From Candidatus Dadabacteria bacterium (GTDB lineage Bacteria > Desulfobacterota_D > UBA1144 > Nemesobacterales > UBA2774), in assembly GCA_020054175.1 (NCBI GenBank), contig JAGVLR010000060.1, forward strand, positions 1 through 9,499: DNA of 9,499 nt, written 5' to 3'. A model generated the notes under the pieces. The model saw only the letters and a program-made list of their open reading frames with translations. It was not told the origin of the DNA and did not search any database. This document shows positions 1 to 7,082 of this stretch, in pieces (positions within the stretch are counted from its first letter, which is position 1; every line of letters starts with the position of its first letter). The position numbers and the translations under genes were made by a program.

Positions 1-126
1 GCGGATACCGTCGTCTCGTCCGACATGGGATGCCTCATGAACATAGGCGGCGCGATCAGCAGGCGGGAGCTGCCAGTCAAAGTGATGCACTTGGCGGAGC
101 TCCTGGCAAATACCGGGAAAGGGTAG
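1..126 (+). CDS. lutA: L-lactate utilisation protein LutA (YkgE-type Fe-S oxidoreductase), C-terminal end only
   Basis: Only the last 41 residues are present; the family is about 240 residues, so the gene begins well outside the window. The visible tail contains SSDMGCLMNIGG, with the conserved cysteine at residue 11 of the fragment, followed by a short helix and VKVMHLAELLA. This is the typical end of the second cysteine-rich CCG domain (heterodisulfide reductase/glycolate oxidase GlpC type) of LutA. In the family these cysteines bind iron-sulfur clusters or thiol ligands. The stop at 124-126 is 24 bases ahead of lutB, in the same frame and direction, so the two are surely co-transcribed. 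LutA, LutB and LutC together oxidise L-lactate to pyruvate in the cytoplasm. The assignment rests on a short fragment, but the adjacent lutB and lutC make it firm. Confidence 0.85.
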   Translation, partial: ADTVVSSDMGCLMNIGGAISRRELPVKVMHLAELLANTGKG

Positions 127-150
127 GGACTCAAAATAAGTCACGACAGG

Positions 151-1587
151 GTGAATTTCGAAAGGGACTCTGCGCGCGCCGTCGAAGACAAAAATCTTCA
201 GCGGGCGCTCGTTAACGTTACCGACCGCTTCAGGGCGGCGAGGAAGCGGGCTAGCGACGAAACGCCCGGGTGGGATGGCCTCAGAAACCGCGCGCGGGAA
301 ATAAAGAAACAAACGATAGCACACCTCGACGATTACCTCCTCCAGCTCGAAGAAAATGTCAGGAAGTCGGGCGGACACGTCCACTGGGCGAGGGACGGCG
401 AAGAGGCGCGGAATATAATAATCGACATCGCGCGCAGGAACGGTGTAAAGTCCGTCGTTAAGAGCAAGTCCATGGCGACGGAGGAGATAGAGCTTAACCT
501 TGGCCTCGAAGCCGCCGGCATCAGGGCCGTCGAAACAGACCTCGGCGAATACATCATACAGCTCGCCGGCGAGCATCCGTCACACATCATCGCCCCGGCG
601 ATTCACAAAACCCGTCACGACATATCGGAGCTCTTCGCGGAGAAGCTCGGCGTGCCGTACCTGAGCGAGCCGCAGGAGCTGACGAAAGTCGCGCGTGAGA
701 GGCTCCGTGATGAATTCCTCGGCGCAGGCATGGGAGTCTCGGGCGCGAATTTCGGCGTCGCCGAGACGGGCACGATAGTCATCGTCGAGAACGAGGGCAA
801 CGCGCGCCTGACGACGACCGTCCCACGCATACACGTCGCCCTCATGGGCATCGAGAAGCTGCTCCCCCGGTTCGGTGACCTTTCGCTGTTCCTGCCGCTC
901 CTCGTGAGAAGCGCGACGGGGCAGAAAACTTCGACATACATATCGCTTATAACAGGCCCCAGGCGCGGCGCGGACAAGGACGGCCCCGAGGAGTTTCACC
1001 TCGTCCTTCTCGATAACGGGAGGTCCGGGATACTCGCCAACCCCGAGACGAGGGAATCGCTATACTGCATAAGGTGCGGCGCGTGCCTCAACAACTGCCC
1101 CGTTTATAGAAAGGTCGGCGGGCACTCCTACGGATGGGTCTATTCCGGCCCGATAGGCGCGATAATAAATCCCCAGCTCATGGGCATAGACGAGGCCCCG
1201 GAGCTTCCCTTCGCATCTTCCTTATGCGGGGCGTGCAGGGACGTCTGCCCTGTGAAGATCGACTTCCCGAAAGTCTTGCTGGAGCTGAGGAGCGAAGTCG
1301 TCACACGTAAGGAAAAGACCGGTGGGGCAAGCGCCCTGCTCGAATCGCTGTCATTTAAATTCTGGCGCGCGGTAGTCACTCACAGAAAAATCTACGAGCT
1401 CGCGCTCAGGTTTTCTTATTATGCGCAGCGGCCATGGAAAACAAGGAAGGCGAGGGGAGGGGGGCTGAGATCACTTCCGTATCCCTTTTCGAGGTGGACC
1501 GACGAGAGAGATTTTCCGGCTGTGAGCGAAACGCCGTTCAGGGAGAGATGGAAGAAAATGAAGCGCCGGGACGGAGGCGCGCCGTGA
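151..1587 (+). CDS. lutB: L-lactate utilisation iron-sulfur protein LutB
   Basis: This is a complete 478-residue protein, the normal LutB length. The N-terminal part to about residue 285 is an LUD domain (for example GGHVHWARDGEEA and the GVAETGTIVIVENEGNARL stretch). It is followed by a ferredoxin-like part with two cysteine sets: C306, C309, C312, C316-Pro, and C359, C362, C366-Pro. Such cysteines bind 4Fe-4S clusters that pass electrons from lactate oxidation. The segment GGHSYGWVYSGPIGAI between the sets is also characteristic. The start is GTG at 151, the only plausible start after the in-frame lutA stop. The Shine-Dalgarno is poor (ACAGG directly against the start), so translation may depend on re-initiation from lutA. 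The stop overlaps the lutC start. Related LUD proteins of unknown function exist, but the lutABC order makes the call secure. Confidence 0.95.
   Translation: MNFERDSARAVEDKNLQRALVNVTDRFRAARKRASDETPGWDGLRNRAREIKKQTIAHLDDYLLQLEENVRKSGGHVHWARDGEEARNIIIDIARRNGVKSVVKSKSMATEEIELNLGLEAAGIRAVETDLGEYIIQLAGEHPSHIIAPAIHKTRHDISELFAEKLGVPYLSEPQELTKVARERLRDEFLGAGMGVSGANFGVAETGTIVIVENEGNARLTTTVPRIHVALMGIEKLLPRFGDLSLFLPLLVRSATGQKTSTYISLITGPRRGADKDGPEEFHLVLLDNGRSGILANPETRESLYCIRCGACLNNCPVYRKVGGHSYGWVYSGPIGAIINPQLMGIDEAPELPFASSLCGACRDVCPVKIDFPKVLLELRSEVVTRKEKTGGASALLESLSFKFWRAVVTHRKIYELALRFSYYAQRPWKTRKARGGGLRSLPYPFSRWTDERDFPAVSETPFRERWKKMKRRDGGAP
1573..1577 (+). promoter_or_regulatory. Ribosome binding site that fixes the lutC start
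   Basis: GGAGG lies inside the 3' end of lutB, six bases before the GTG at 1584. Together with the four-base GTGA overlap with the lutB stop, it selects 1584 over in-frame upstream starts such as the ATG at 1434 or 1548. Those would add a low-complexity N-terminus that LutC proteins do not have. Confidence 0.75.
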
Positions 1588-2267
1588 CTACCGGCTCGCG
1601 CGAGGAGATACTTCACAGGATAAGAAAGGGTCTCGGACGAGGCGAGGGCGGCGGGCATGTAGATTCGGAAGCCCCTCTGCCTCAGAATACCGGGCCGTCT
1701 TCGGGCACCGGTGAGAAGCGATCCGACCTCGCCGGCGTCTTCGCGGAATCGCTCACAGGAGTCAACACGTCCGTTTACAGTGCGAGCGGACGGGACGCCG
1801 TGCTGGAATTCATAAGGAGCTTTGTCCGTGAAAAAGGCGCTGATTCGTTTTCGATATGGGAGACGGAGTTTTTAAAATCGCTCGGCATTAAAGAATCGCT
1901 CGAAGTCGCCGGGCTCGCGGTTAAGTCCGCTGAAAACAAGGCCGGCATGGCGCTTTCGAGCGTGGGAATCACAGAGGCCGACTACGCCATAGCCGATACG
2001 GGGACTCTCGTTCTGCTCTCGGGGCCCGAGAGGCCAAGGGGCGTCTCACTCATTCCGCCGACACATCTGGCCATAGTCAGGAAAGAAAATATATTGAGCG
2101 ATATAAGTGAATTATTCGACAAACTTAATCAATTACATGAAAACCAGGAACCCATACCCGCGTGCACGACTTTCGTCACCGGACCCAGCAGAACGGCGGA
2201 CATAGAGCTCAATCTGACCCTGGGTGTCCACGGCCCGAAAGAGCTCTACGTCCTCATAGTATTCTGA
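1584..2267 (+). CDS. lutC: L-lactate utilisation protein LutC (LUD domain)
   Basis: This 227-residue protein starts TTGSREEILHRIRKGL after the initiator, a typical LutC N-terminus. The LUD domain carries ALSSVGITEADYAIADTGTL, then a proline-rich PERPRGVSLIPPTHLAIV block and the C-terminal TFVTGPSRTADIELNLTLGVHGP signature. These are hallmarks of the third subunit of the LutABC lactate-oxidising complex. The family is usually 200-240 residues, so the gene is full length. GTG 1584-1586 overlaps the lutB TGA 1585-1587, which implies translational coupling. The gene ends 14 bases before the convergent cytochrome gene, and I see no convincing terminator hairpin in that gap. A longer open frame extends upstream inside lutB, but the ribosome binding site and overlap argue against using it. 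Confidence 0.94.
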   Translation: MTTGSREEILHRIRKGLGRGEGGGHVDSEAPLPQNTGPSSGTGEKRSDLAGVFAESLTGVNTSVYSASGRDAVLEFIRSFVREKGADSFSIWETEFLKSLGIKESLEVAGLAVKSAENKAGMALSSVGITEADYAIADTGTLVLLSGPERPRGVSLIPPTHLAIVRKENILSDISELFDKLNQLHENQEPIPACTTFVTGPSRTADIELNLTLGVHGPKELYVLIVF

Positions 2268-2281
2268 TTTAATGTGCCAGA

Positions 2282-2791
2282 CTAATTCCCGCCCGGAAAT
2301 TCGACGTATGGGCCTTGCGGCGCCTCGCCTGGCGGAAGGTACTTGGGCATGAGCTCGCCTGCCGGCCCAAGGGCCTTCACGAAATAGTGCATGTCGGCCA
2401 GGTCCGATTCCTTCATATCGCGCAGAATCCACCAAGGCATCGGCGGCATCCACTTGGTGTTCTTCGCGAGGTGAATCCACTCCTCTTCCGTCAGCGAATT
2501 CATGAGGAGCCTGAGGTTGGAGGCGTAAGTAGTGCCCCACGGCCCGCGCCAGCCGAGCGGGCTTCCGGTAAGCCATTTCTCGACGGGCATATCCCCTCCC
2601 GCTTCCGTGTATCCGGCTGTGTGACAGTCGTTGCATCCGGCCATCCTCGTCATATACTCCCCATTGGCAAACCTTTCCTGCTCCGTCCTTTCCACAGGCG
2701 CGGTGGTTTTTTCATGCGTGCAGGAAACAAAAAAAGCCGCTCCTGAAAGGGCCGCGGCCACAATTAAAAGACTCAATGCGATAAATTTCAC
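2282..2791 (-). CDS. Mono-haem cytochrome c, predicted exported or membrane-anchored lipoprotein
   Basis: This is a 169-residue precursor. Residues 1-23 are a hydrophobic leader ending FFVSC at C24. That resembles a lipoprotein cleavage site, although valine rather than leucine at -2 makes lipidation uncertain. The mature part has one CxxCH haem c motif (C53, C56, H57). Further on is MPPMPWW (M115 or M118 as the likely sixth haem ligand), then DLADMHYFVKALGPAGE and a proline-rich tail. This pattern fits class I cytochromes c such as those serving periplasmic dehydrogenases. The role is electron transfer in the periplasm; the partner is unknown. The start is GTG at 2791, chosen for the strong ribosome binding site just upstream. 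It converges on lutC and stands alone on its strand. An electron link to lactate oxidation is conceivable but unsupported beyond proximity. Confidence 0.85.
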   Translation of the reverse strand: MKFIALSLLIVAAALSGAAFFVSCTHEKTTAPVERTEQERFANGEYMTRMAGCNDCHTAGYTEAGGDMPVEKWLTGSPLGWRGPWGTTYASNLRLLMNSLTEEEWIHLAKNTKWMPPMPWWILRDMKESDLADMHYFVKALGPAGELMPKYLPPGEAPQGPYVEFPGGN

Positions 2792-2797
2792 CCTCTA

Positions 2798-2804
2798 CCT
2801 CCCT
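2798..2804 (-). promoter_or_regulatory. Strong ribosome binding site for the cytochrome c gene
   Basis: The minus strand reads AGGGAGG six bases before the GTG start at 2791. It decides for this GTG, which also gives a proper lysine-containing signal peptide (MKFIALSLLIVAAAL). Confidence 0.7.
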
Positions 2805-2811
2805 ACGTTTA

Positions 2812-2839
2812 TTTATACATTTTCCACCCGTGTTTTGAA
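2812..2839 (-). promoter_or_regulatory. Possible proximal promoter of the cytochrome c gene
   Basis: On the minus strand TTCAAA (2834-2839) and TATAAA (2812-2817) are separated by 16 bases. A transcript from here would have a leader of only about 15 bases that just includes the ribosome binding site. It is a weak match and competes with the perfect TATAAT further upstream at 2910-2915. Confidence 0.25.
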
Positions 2840-2890
2840 TATCCTCAGCTCCTCTGCAAACCGCTGCAATTCACCCTCAAAGCGCTCGTC

Positions 2891-2900
2891 TCACGCGTGA
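2891..2900. repeat. Perfect 10-bp palindrome TCACGCGTGA, operator candidate
   Basis: The 10 bases are perfectly self-complementary. GTC on the left and GAC on the right continue the symmetry with a one-base offset. It sits just downstream of the TATAAT at 2910-2915 on the minus strand, where a repressor could block transcription of the cytochrome gene. It could also be chance. Confidence 0.3.
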
Positions 2901-2909
2901 TGACATAAC

Positions 2910-2915
2910 ATTATA
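2910..2915 (-). promoter_or_regulatory. Possible distal -10 element of the cytochrome c gene
   Basis: The minus strand reads a perfect TATAAT here, preceded by a T-rich stretch. No good -35 lies at the usual distance; the nearest is TTGCCT at a 15-base spacer. Transcription would start near 2903, next to the palindrome at 2891-2900, and give a leader of about 110 bases. Confidence 0.3.
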
Positions 2916-2963
2916 GGAAAGGAAAAATAAAGGCAATAGAGTAAAATCCAATCTTTCCTACAC

Positions 2964-2983
2964 GATATTTCGAGATATTTCGA
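2964..2983. repeat. Exact tandem repeat, two copies of GATATTTCGA
   Basis: Two identical 10-base units sit head to tail (2964-2973 and 2974-2983), so each falls on the same face of the helix. They lie in the non-coding gap between the glycosyltransferase end and the cytochrome promoter region, about 50 bases upstream of the TATAAT at 2910. This could be a paired binding site for a regulator or a trivial slippage duplication. Confidence 0.45.
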
Positions 2984-3047
2984 TGACAGTTGTGAACGCT
3001 ATCAGGCTGCGCGGACGGATTCAAAACCCAATCGGAAAGAGATCGTC

Positions 3048-4586
3048 CTAAGGCTCTTTGACTTCGTAAATAAAATAGCTCTTCATATCTTCCGGCATAT
3101 CTATTCTTTCGATGATAAAGGAATTTCTCCTGAATTGCCTGGGCCTCTGTGTGTGGACGATGAGAGTTCCCTTCTCCATGCATGCCGGGTCGTCCATGTT
3201 GGATAGGACATCGATGTTCCAGTCGCGGGCGTAGTAATCGATGATCTGGAGATCGTTTCCATAATGAAGGTTCCCCATACAGACGCATTTGTATTTGTCT
3301 TTCAATTCCTCGATTCTGGCGAATATGCTCCTGTGCCCGTATTCCCACGCGCCGTACGATTCTTTCGGGTACTCGTAGTAATAATTCCTGGCGAACAGCG
3401 CCAGCGACACGAGAGACGAAACAACTATCACGGAGGCAAGGATTAAAGAGTAAACAGGGCGCCTTGTCCTGCAGGCAAGGTCTTTGAGCAGACCGCCCGC
3501 CCCAAGCCCGCTCAGTATGCAGACTAGCGGCGCGCCGGCGAGAGCCCTCGTCGCATGCGGCACACCGTCGTTCGTAAGCGCGGCGGCCAGTGGGAACACT
3601 GCTATCCAGAAGAGAACGAAGTAGATACTCCTCCTGTCGAACCCGGACTTGAAGAGGTACACGAGCCCGGCGATGATCAATGGCAGCATGACCCAGTAAA
3701 TCATCCCTGTACGTGCGTCGTGCCTGAGGTTAAGATCCCCATCCATAAAGAGGAAAGAGGCTTTGAAATGACTTATGTAGTTGGTGAAAAAGGCGCCGAT
3801 TGATTCCGGCGTTACACCTTCCGAGAATGTAAATATTCTTTCAGCACGCCCAAGCGACGCGCTCTCGCCCATGACTAAAGAAACATAGGGGATTATGAGA
3901 ATCCCTGCGAGAAAACATCCGGCCAGGAGCACCTTCCACTCGACCAGAAAATATCTCACGTGTATGACGCCGAGGGCCGACAGAAACAAAAACGAGTAGA
4001 GCGGGGCGGCCTGATAGGTGTAAACGGTGAGAGAGAACATCCCGAAAGCTAAAACCGTCACCCATCTCCTGCGGCTCCTTATGCCGTAAACGAGCATGTA
4101 AACAGACAGGAGGAGCAGAGGGAGAAATGAAGCGGGCTCCCAATCTGCGCGCGAATAGTGTATGGACCACGGAATTATAGCCATGAAAAAGGCGGCGAGG
4201 AGAGCGGACGTCTCGTCCCTGAAGAGCTCGCGCGTAATCAGATAGACGAGGACGATGCAGGCGAGTCCGAAGAAAATAGCGGGGGCCCTTATGCCGAGAG
4301 CGCCGTCGCCGAATATTTTGGAGGAGGCGTAAGTAAAATATCCGTAGACGGGCGGCCGAGGCTCGGTCCTGTCAGAGAAATAGGGCGAGAGATTCCCGTG
4401 AAGGTCGTGGCCTTTCTCGATGACGCTTCTTGCGGACACAAAGTTTATTATTTCATCGGAGAAAAGCTCGGGTGGGTTATCGGAAATATTTACCGCTCTA
4501 AGGAAAAGCCCCAGCGCAAGAATGGGAGCAAGAACCAGAATCGGGACGAACGATCCCCTGTAGTCCGGATTATACAGAACGAGCAC
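3048..4586 (-). CDS. GT-C (PMT/ArnT-like, family 39 type) membrane glycosyltransferase
   Basis: This 512-residue polytopic inner-membrane protein has hydrophobic segments near residues 13-32, 98-118, 125-141, 155-169, 175-190, 195-212, 218-239, 297-312, 320-337, 346-365 and 377-398. The first external loop carries LFSDEIINF with the acidic pair D44-E45 and then KGHDLHGNLSPYF. This is the position and form of the catalytic acidic motif in PMT-like lipid-linked sugar transferases. IIPWSIHYSRADWEP (137-151) is also typical. Residues about 400-512 form a soluble tail. By family it moves a sugar from a polyprenyl-phosphate donor to an acceptor on the periplasmic side; donor and acceptor are unknown. 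The start is GTG 4586: an in-frame TAG lies three codons upstream and no better start follows, but the ribosome binding site is poor. It may be read through from the lipoprotein gene 116 bases upstream. Confidence 0.82.
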   Translation of the reverse strand: MLVLYNPDYRGSFVPILVLAPILALGLFLRAVNISDNPPELFSDEIINFVSARSVIEKGHDLHGNLSPYFSDRTEPRPPVYGYFTYASSKIFGDGALGIRAPAIFFGLACIVLVYLITRELFRDETSALLAAFFMAIIPWSIHYSRADWEPASFLPLLLLSVYMLVYGIRSRRRWVTVLAFGMFSLTVYTYQAAPLYSFLFLSALGVIHVRYFLVEWKVLLAGCFLAGILIIPYVSLVMGESASLGRAERIFTFSEGVTPESIGAFFTNYISHFKASFLFMDGDLNLRHDARTGMIYWVMLPLIIAGLVYLFKSGFDRRSIYFVLFWIAVFPLAAALTNDGVPHATRALAGAPLVCILSGLGAGGLLKDLACRTRRPVYSLILASVIVVSSLVSLALFARNYYYEYPKESYGAWEYGHRSIFARIEELKDKYKCVCMGNLHYGNDLQIIDYYARDWNIDVLSNMDDPACMEKGTLIVHTQRPRQFRRNSFIIERIDMPEDMKSYFIYEVKEP

Positions 4587-4702
4587 CTCGTGCTAAATTG
4601 CTCAAACAAAATGGCTTACAAATCGATTAGCTGTTTTCTTCCCAGATAACCCCGAAGCATCGAGCCTTCCGTACGTCCCCTTTACAGACAGGTGACCGGA
4701 TA

Positions 4703-5137
4703 TCATGTAACGGGAACAATAGATGATCGCTCACAACAGCATTCAGATATATCCGGCTCCTCTCCGTCGAAGATCCTGATGAATTCCAATAATCCGGGTT
4801 CGAGCACTGTCATACCCTCGAGAACACCCGATACATCGTCACCCATAAACGATATCGAATCACAACTTAACTGCTCCCAAACGAATTCATCGCCTATAAT
4901 ACTTCCGAAGTTGCCGCGTTGCGGCGAATTCGCCATAAAGAAACCGTAAACGAATTCTTCTCCCTGACAACGGCATAAAGTAGGATTTTCAAGGAAATAG
5001 TCCGTCAGGCACTCAGGGACTTCCACGAAGGCCGGATCGATCAAGCCGCAGCTGTTGTCGATATTATTCCCATTGTTATCATTGCCGCTATCACAACTGA
5101 AAAGAAACACAGATACTAATAGAATAAAATATTTCAT
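4703..5137 (-). CDS. Small cysteine-rich putative lipoprotein, function unknown
   Basis: This 144-residue protein belongs to no family I recognise. It begins MKYFILLVSVFLFSC, a short lipoprotein-type leader with C15 as the likely lipidated cysteine. An Asn/Asp/Gly-rich linker (residues 16-28) follows, as is common after lipidation sites. The remainder is acidic and has eight further cysteines (C30, C43, C55, C57, C92, C133-C135), including a CCC run near the end, which suggests disulfides or metal binding in the periplasm. ATG at 5137 has a GGGAAGG-type ribosome binding site and a good promoter upstream. The 5' part is noticeably AT-richer than the neighbours, which hints at a different origin or relaxed selection. 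It is probably a real gene, given leader, promoter and ribosome binding site together. I assign no function. Confidence 0.7.
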   Translation of the reverse strand: MKYFILLVSVFLFSCDSGNDNNGNNIDNSCGLIDPAFVEVPECLTDYFLENPTLCRCQGEEFVYGFFMANSPQRGNFGSIIGDEFVWEQLSCDSISFMGDDVSGVLEGMTVLEPGLLEFIRIFDGEEPDISECCCERSSIVPVT

Positions 5138-5166
5138 GGCACCTTCCCCTCAATAGGTGTATGCGC

Positions 5167-5195
5167 ATCTTAACACTTGTAGTTAGAAATATCAA
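5167..5195 (-). promoter_or_regulatory. Promoter of the small lipoprotein gene
   Basis: On the minus strand TTGATA (5190-5195, five of six to the -35 consensus) is 17 bases from TAAGAT (5167-5172, four of six). A TG one base upstream of the -10 forms an extended -10. Transcription would begin near 5160, giving a leader of about 20 bases that contains the ribosome binding site. Confidence 0.5.
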
Positions 5196-5247
5196 TACCT
5201 ATAAAGTTAATGAGACATTTTGGCATCTAACAGAGACAAGAATACCG

Positions 5248-5958
5248 CTACTTCCTTATCCAGTCCCTCGCGTTGAATTCCTTTCCGTTATCGTCCGCCG
5301 ATTCATCGGAGGCGAGATAGACGAACACGGGAGAAATATCTTCGGGGGTAGGGAGGGTTTCGGGGTCTTCATCGGGATAGGCGTCGGCCCTCATGTCCGT
5401 CCGCGTGCCCCCGGGATTGACAGAGTTGACGCGAATCTCCATATCCGAGAGCTCGTCGGCGAGAACCTGCGTCATCCCTTCGAGGCCGAACTTCGAGGCA
5501 GCGTACGCGCCCCATTCACGCTTTCCTTTTCTGCCGACGCTCGAGCTCAGATTGATTATAGAGGAACCGGATGAGAGGAGCGGGAGGATCGCTTTCGTGA
5601 CGTAAAACTGCGCGTTCAGGTTTATCTGAACGACTTCGTCCCAAACGTCTTCCGGGTATTCGATGATCGGTGCCCTGACGCCGAGTATGCTGGCGTTATT
5701 GACGAGGACGTCGAGGGATTTCCATCTTTGGGCGGTGACGGAGGCGAGATGGGCGGCTTCATCTTTATTCGCTATATCAGCCACAACGTAGTCGATATCG
5801 CCCGCGCCCGAAAGCTCGTTACAGGCCGACTTCAGGTTTATCTCGTTACGCCCGCATATGAGAACGGACGCGCCTTCCCTTAGATAGGCTTCGGCAACGC
5901 CCCTGCCTATTCCCCTGGCCCCGCCTGTAATCAGCGCTTTTTTACCCTTGAGCTTCAT
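5248..5958 (-). CDS. Short-chain dehydrogenase/reductase (SDR), classical type
   Basis: This is a complete 236-residue cytoplasmic NAD(P)-dependent oxidoreductase with all classical SDR marks. They are the dinucleotide-binding TGGARGIG at 11-18, VADI at 59-62 near the adenine, and NNAS at 87-90. The catalytic residues are N113, S139, Y152 and K156 (YAASK), and NPGGTRTDM at 181-189 follows the active site. The ALITGGARGIGRG opening and R37 after the second strand lean towards NADPH, but this is only suggestive. The substrate cannot be predicted. The ATG at 5958 has only a weak ribosome binding site. The gene lies 82 bases downstream of terC on the same strand without a clear terminator between, so co-transcription is likely. 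Confidence 0.9.
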   Translation of the reverse strand: MKLKGKKALITGGARGIGRGVAEAYLREGASVLICGRNEINLKSACNELSGAGDIDYVVADIANKDEAAHLASVTAQRWKSLDVLVNNASILGVRAPIIEYPEDVWDEVVQINLNAQFYVTKAILPLLSSGSSIINLSSSVGRKGKREWGAYAASKFGLEGMTQVLADELSDMEIRVNSVNPGGTRTDMRADAYPDEDPETLPTPEDISPVFVYLASDESADDNGKEFNARDWIRK

Positions 5959-6040
5959 GATTACTCAATTCTACCTGCTATGCCGCCGCGGCCGAACCCT
6001 TTCTTTGGGTCCATATCAGACAGCTACACCCGAGAGAATC

Positions 6041-7024
6041 CTACGAGCCGGCCTCGACGGGCTTCGTTTTAAGGAGCGACACCACCACACCTCCGGCAAG
6101 CAGGAGAAGGGTTACGGCGAGGGATATGAGCGGGTCTATCTTGCCGAAGAAATGGTTCCAGAATATCTTGCCGCCGATGAATATGAGAACGGCTGAAAGG
6201 GCATATTTCAAATAGACGAACCTGGTTACCATGCCCGCAAGGGCGAAATACAGTGCCCGGAGCCCGAGTATCGCAAATATATTGCTGGTATATACGATAT
6301 AGGTATCTGTCGTAATCGCGAAGATAGCCGGGATGGAGTCGACGGCGAACACTATATCCGCCCCCTCGACCATTATCAGCGCGAGGAAGAGCGGTGTTGC
6401 GAGCTTAACCATTTTTCCCGAGGCAGGGTCCTGCTGATTAATGAAGAACTTCTCGCCGTGGAGCCTGTCTGTCAGCGGAATGTGGTTCCGGAGGAATCTC
6501 AGGAACGCGTTGTCGCCCATGTCGGGATCGTGGTCGGCGGAGAAGAGCATCTTTATGCCAGTAAGCACGAGAAATCCGCCGAATATGTAGAGTATCCATT
6601 CGAACCTTTCGACGAGCGTCGCGCCGACGCCTATCATTATCGCACGGAGAATTATGACACCGAGAATGCCCCAGAAAAGCACCCTGTGCTGGTAAAGCCG
6701 GGGAATGCCGAAATACGAGAATATAAGCGAGATGACGAATATGTTGTCCATCGACAGGCTCTTCTCGACGAAATAGCCCGTGAGGTAATTTATGCCGGAC
6801 ACCTTGCCCATCGACCACCATATCCATATGCCGAACAGGATGGCGATTATAATATAGCCCGCGCTCAGAAGGAGGCTTTCCTTTATAGAAATCTCGCGCC
6901 TCTCCTTGTGAAGCACGCCGAGGTCGAGCGCCAGCAGCGTAAGCACGAGCGCCAGGAAGAGAACCCACATCCAGAGATCCTTGCCCATCAAGTCAACTGT
7001 CAAAGCTCCCGTTAACAATTCCAT
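6041..7024 (-). CDS. TerC/Alx-family integral membrane protein (probable metal, Mn(II)-type, transporter)
   Basis: At 327 residues it is close to the length of E. coli Alx (321). The TerC fold is clear from ALDLGVLH (32-39), KSLSMDNIFVISLIFSYF (88-105) with D93-N94, EGADIVFAVDSIPAIFAIT (220-238) with E220, D223 and D229, and NIFAILGLRALYFALAGM (248-265). About nine hydrophobic segments are visible, plus the Alx-type cytoplasmic loop at 162-208. Family members export Mn(II), help metal loading of exported enzymes or give tellurium resistance; here Mn(II) or related metal export is the best guess. ATG 7024 has GGAG 13 bases upstream, somewhat far, so M13 is a possible alternative. A TATAAT lies 25 bases before the start. 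The upstream region is full of inverted repeats, but the known yybP-ykoY Mn riboswitch signature is not visible. Confidence 0.9.
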   Translation of the reverse strand: MELLTGALTVDLMGKDLWMWVLFLALVLTLLALDLGVLHKERREISIKESLLLSAGYIIIAILFGIWIWWSMGKVSGINYLTGYFVEKSLSMDNIFVISLIFSYFGIPRLYQHRVLFWGILGVIILRAIMIGVGATLVERFEWILYIFGGFLVLTGIKMLFSADHDPDMGDNAFLRFLRNHIPLTDRLHGEKFFINQQDPASGKMVKLATPLFLALIMVEGADIVFAVDSIPAIFAITTDTYIVYTSNIFAILGLRALYFALAGMVTRFVYLKYALSAVLIFIGGKIFWNHFFGKIDPLISLAVTLLLLAGGVVVSLLKTKPVEAGS

Positions 7025-7049
7025 TTCAGTTTATAGTCTCCGTTTGTCG

Positions 7050-7082
7050 ATTATAGCCCGCGCCTGTGCGGGCGGCTGTGAA
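7050..7082 (-). promoter_or_regulatory. Probable terC promoter with an overlong spacer
   Basis: The minus strand carries a perfect TATAAT at 7050-7055. The best -35-like hexamer, TTCACA (7077-7082, five of six), is 21 bases away, longer than normal. The spacer contains the dyad at 7056-7073. Transcription would start near 7043, giving an 18-20 base leader that includes GGAG. The -10 is good; the -35 assignment is weak. Confidence 0.45.
7056..7073. repeat. Inverted repeat in the terC promoter spacer
   Basis: GCCCGC (7056-7061) and GCGGGC (7068-7073) are perfect inverted copies around a six-base centre, directly adjoining the terC TATAAT. As DNA it could be an operator; as RNA on the minus strand it is a six-pair GC hairpin that competes with the one at 7068-7091. 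Confidence 0.5.

Larger units (their letters stand above)
2792..3047. other. Intergenic region between the cytochrome and glycosyltransferase genes
   Basis: This 256-base gap has no credible gene. Reading leftward it holds the 3' flank of the glycosyltransferase gene with no convincing U-tailed hairpin, then the tandem GATATTTCGA repeat, a TATAAT with adjacent palindrome, a second weaker promoter and the cytochrome ribosome binding site. Short open frames crossing it have no start context or recognisable protein. Confidence 0.6.

Noticed and set aside
580..999. Open frames on the minus strand opposite lutB
   Set aside because: They have no recognisable domain or start context and lie fully inside a clear LutB coding region.
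1434..1583. A 50-residue N-terminal extension of LutC
   Set aside because: It lies inside lutB and has low-complexity sequence not found in LutC. The GTG at 1584 has GGAGG at six bases and the GTGA overlap.
2315..2746. Open frame on the plus strand opposite the cytochrome gene, and a minus-strand frame at 2133-2636
   Set aside because: Both overlap a gene with signal peptide, CxxCH and strong ribosome binding site; their own proteins are featureless and Arg/Pro-rich.
5995..6013. Six-pair hairpin between terC and the SDR gene (GGACCC/GGGTTC on the minus strand)
   Set aside because: It contains a G-U pair and is followed by a GC-rich run instead of a T-run, so it is not an intrinsic terminator.
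6458..7015. Long open frame on the plus strand opposite terC (185 codons)
   Set aside because: It is the shadow of terC. The encoded protein is charged and without motifs, while the minus-strand frame encodes a textbook TerC protein.
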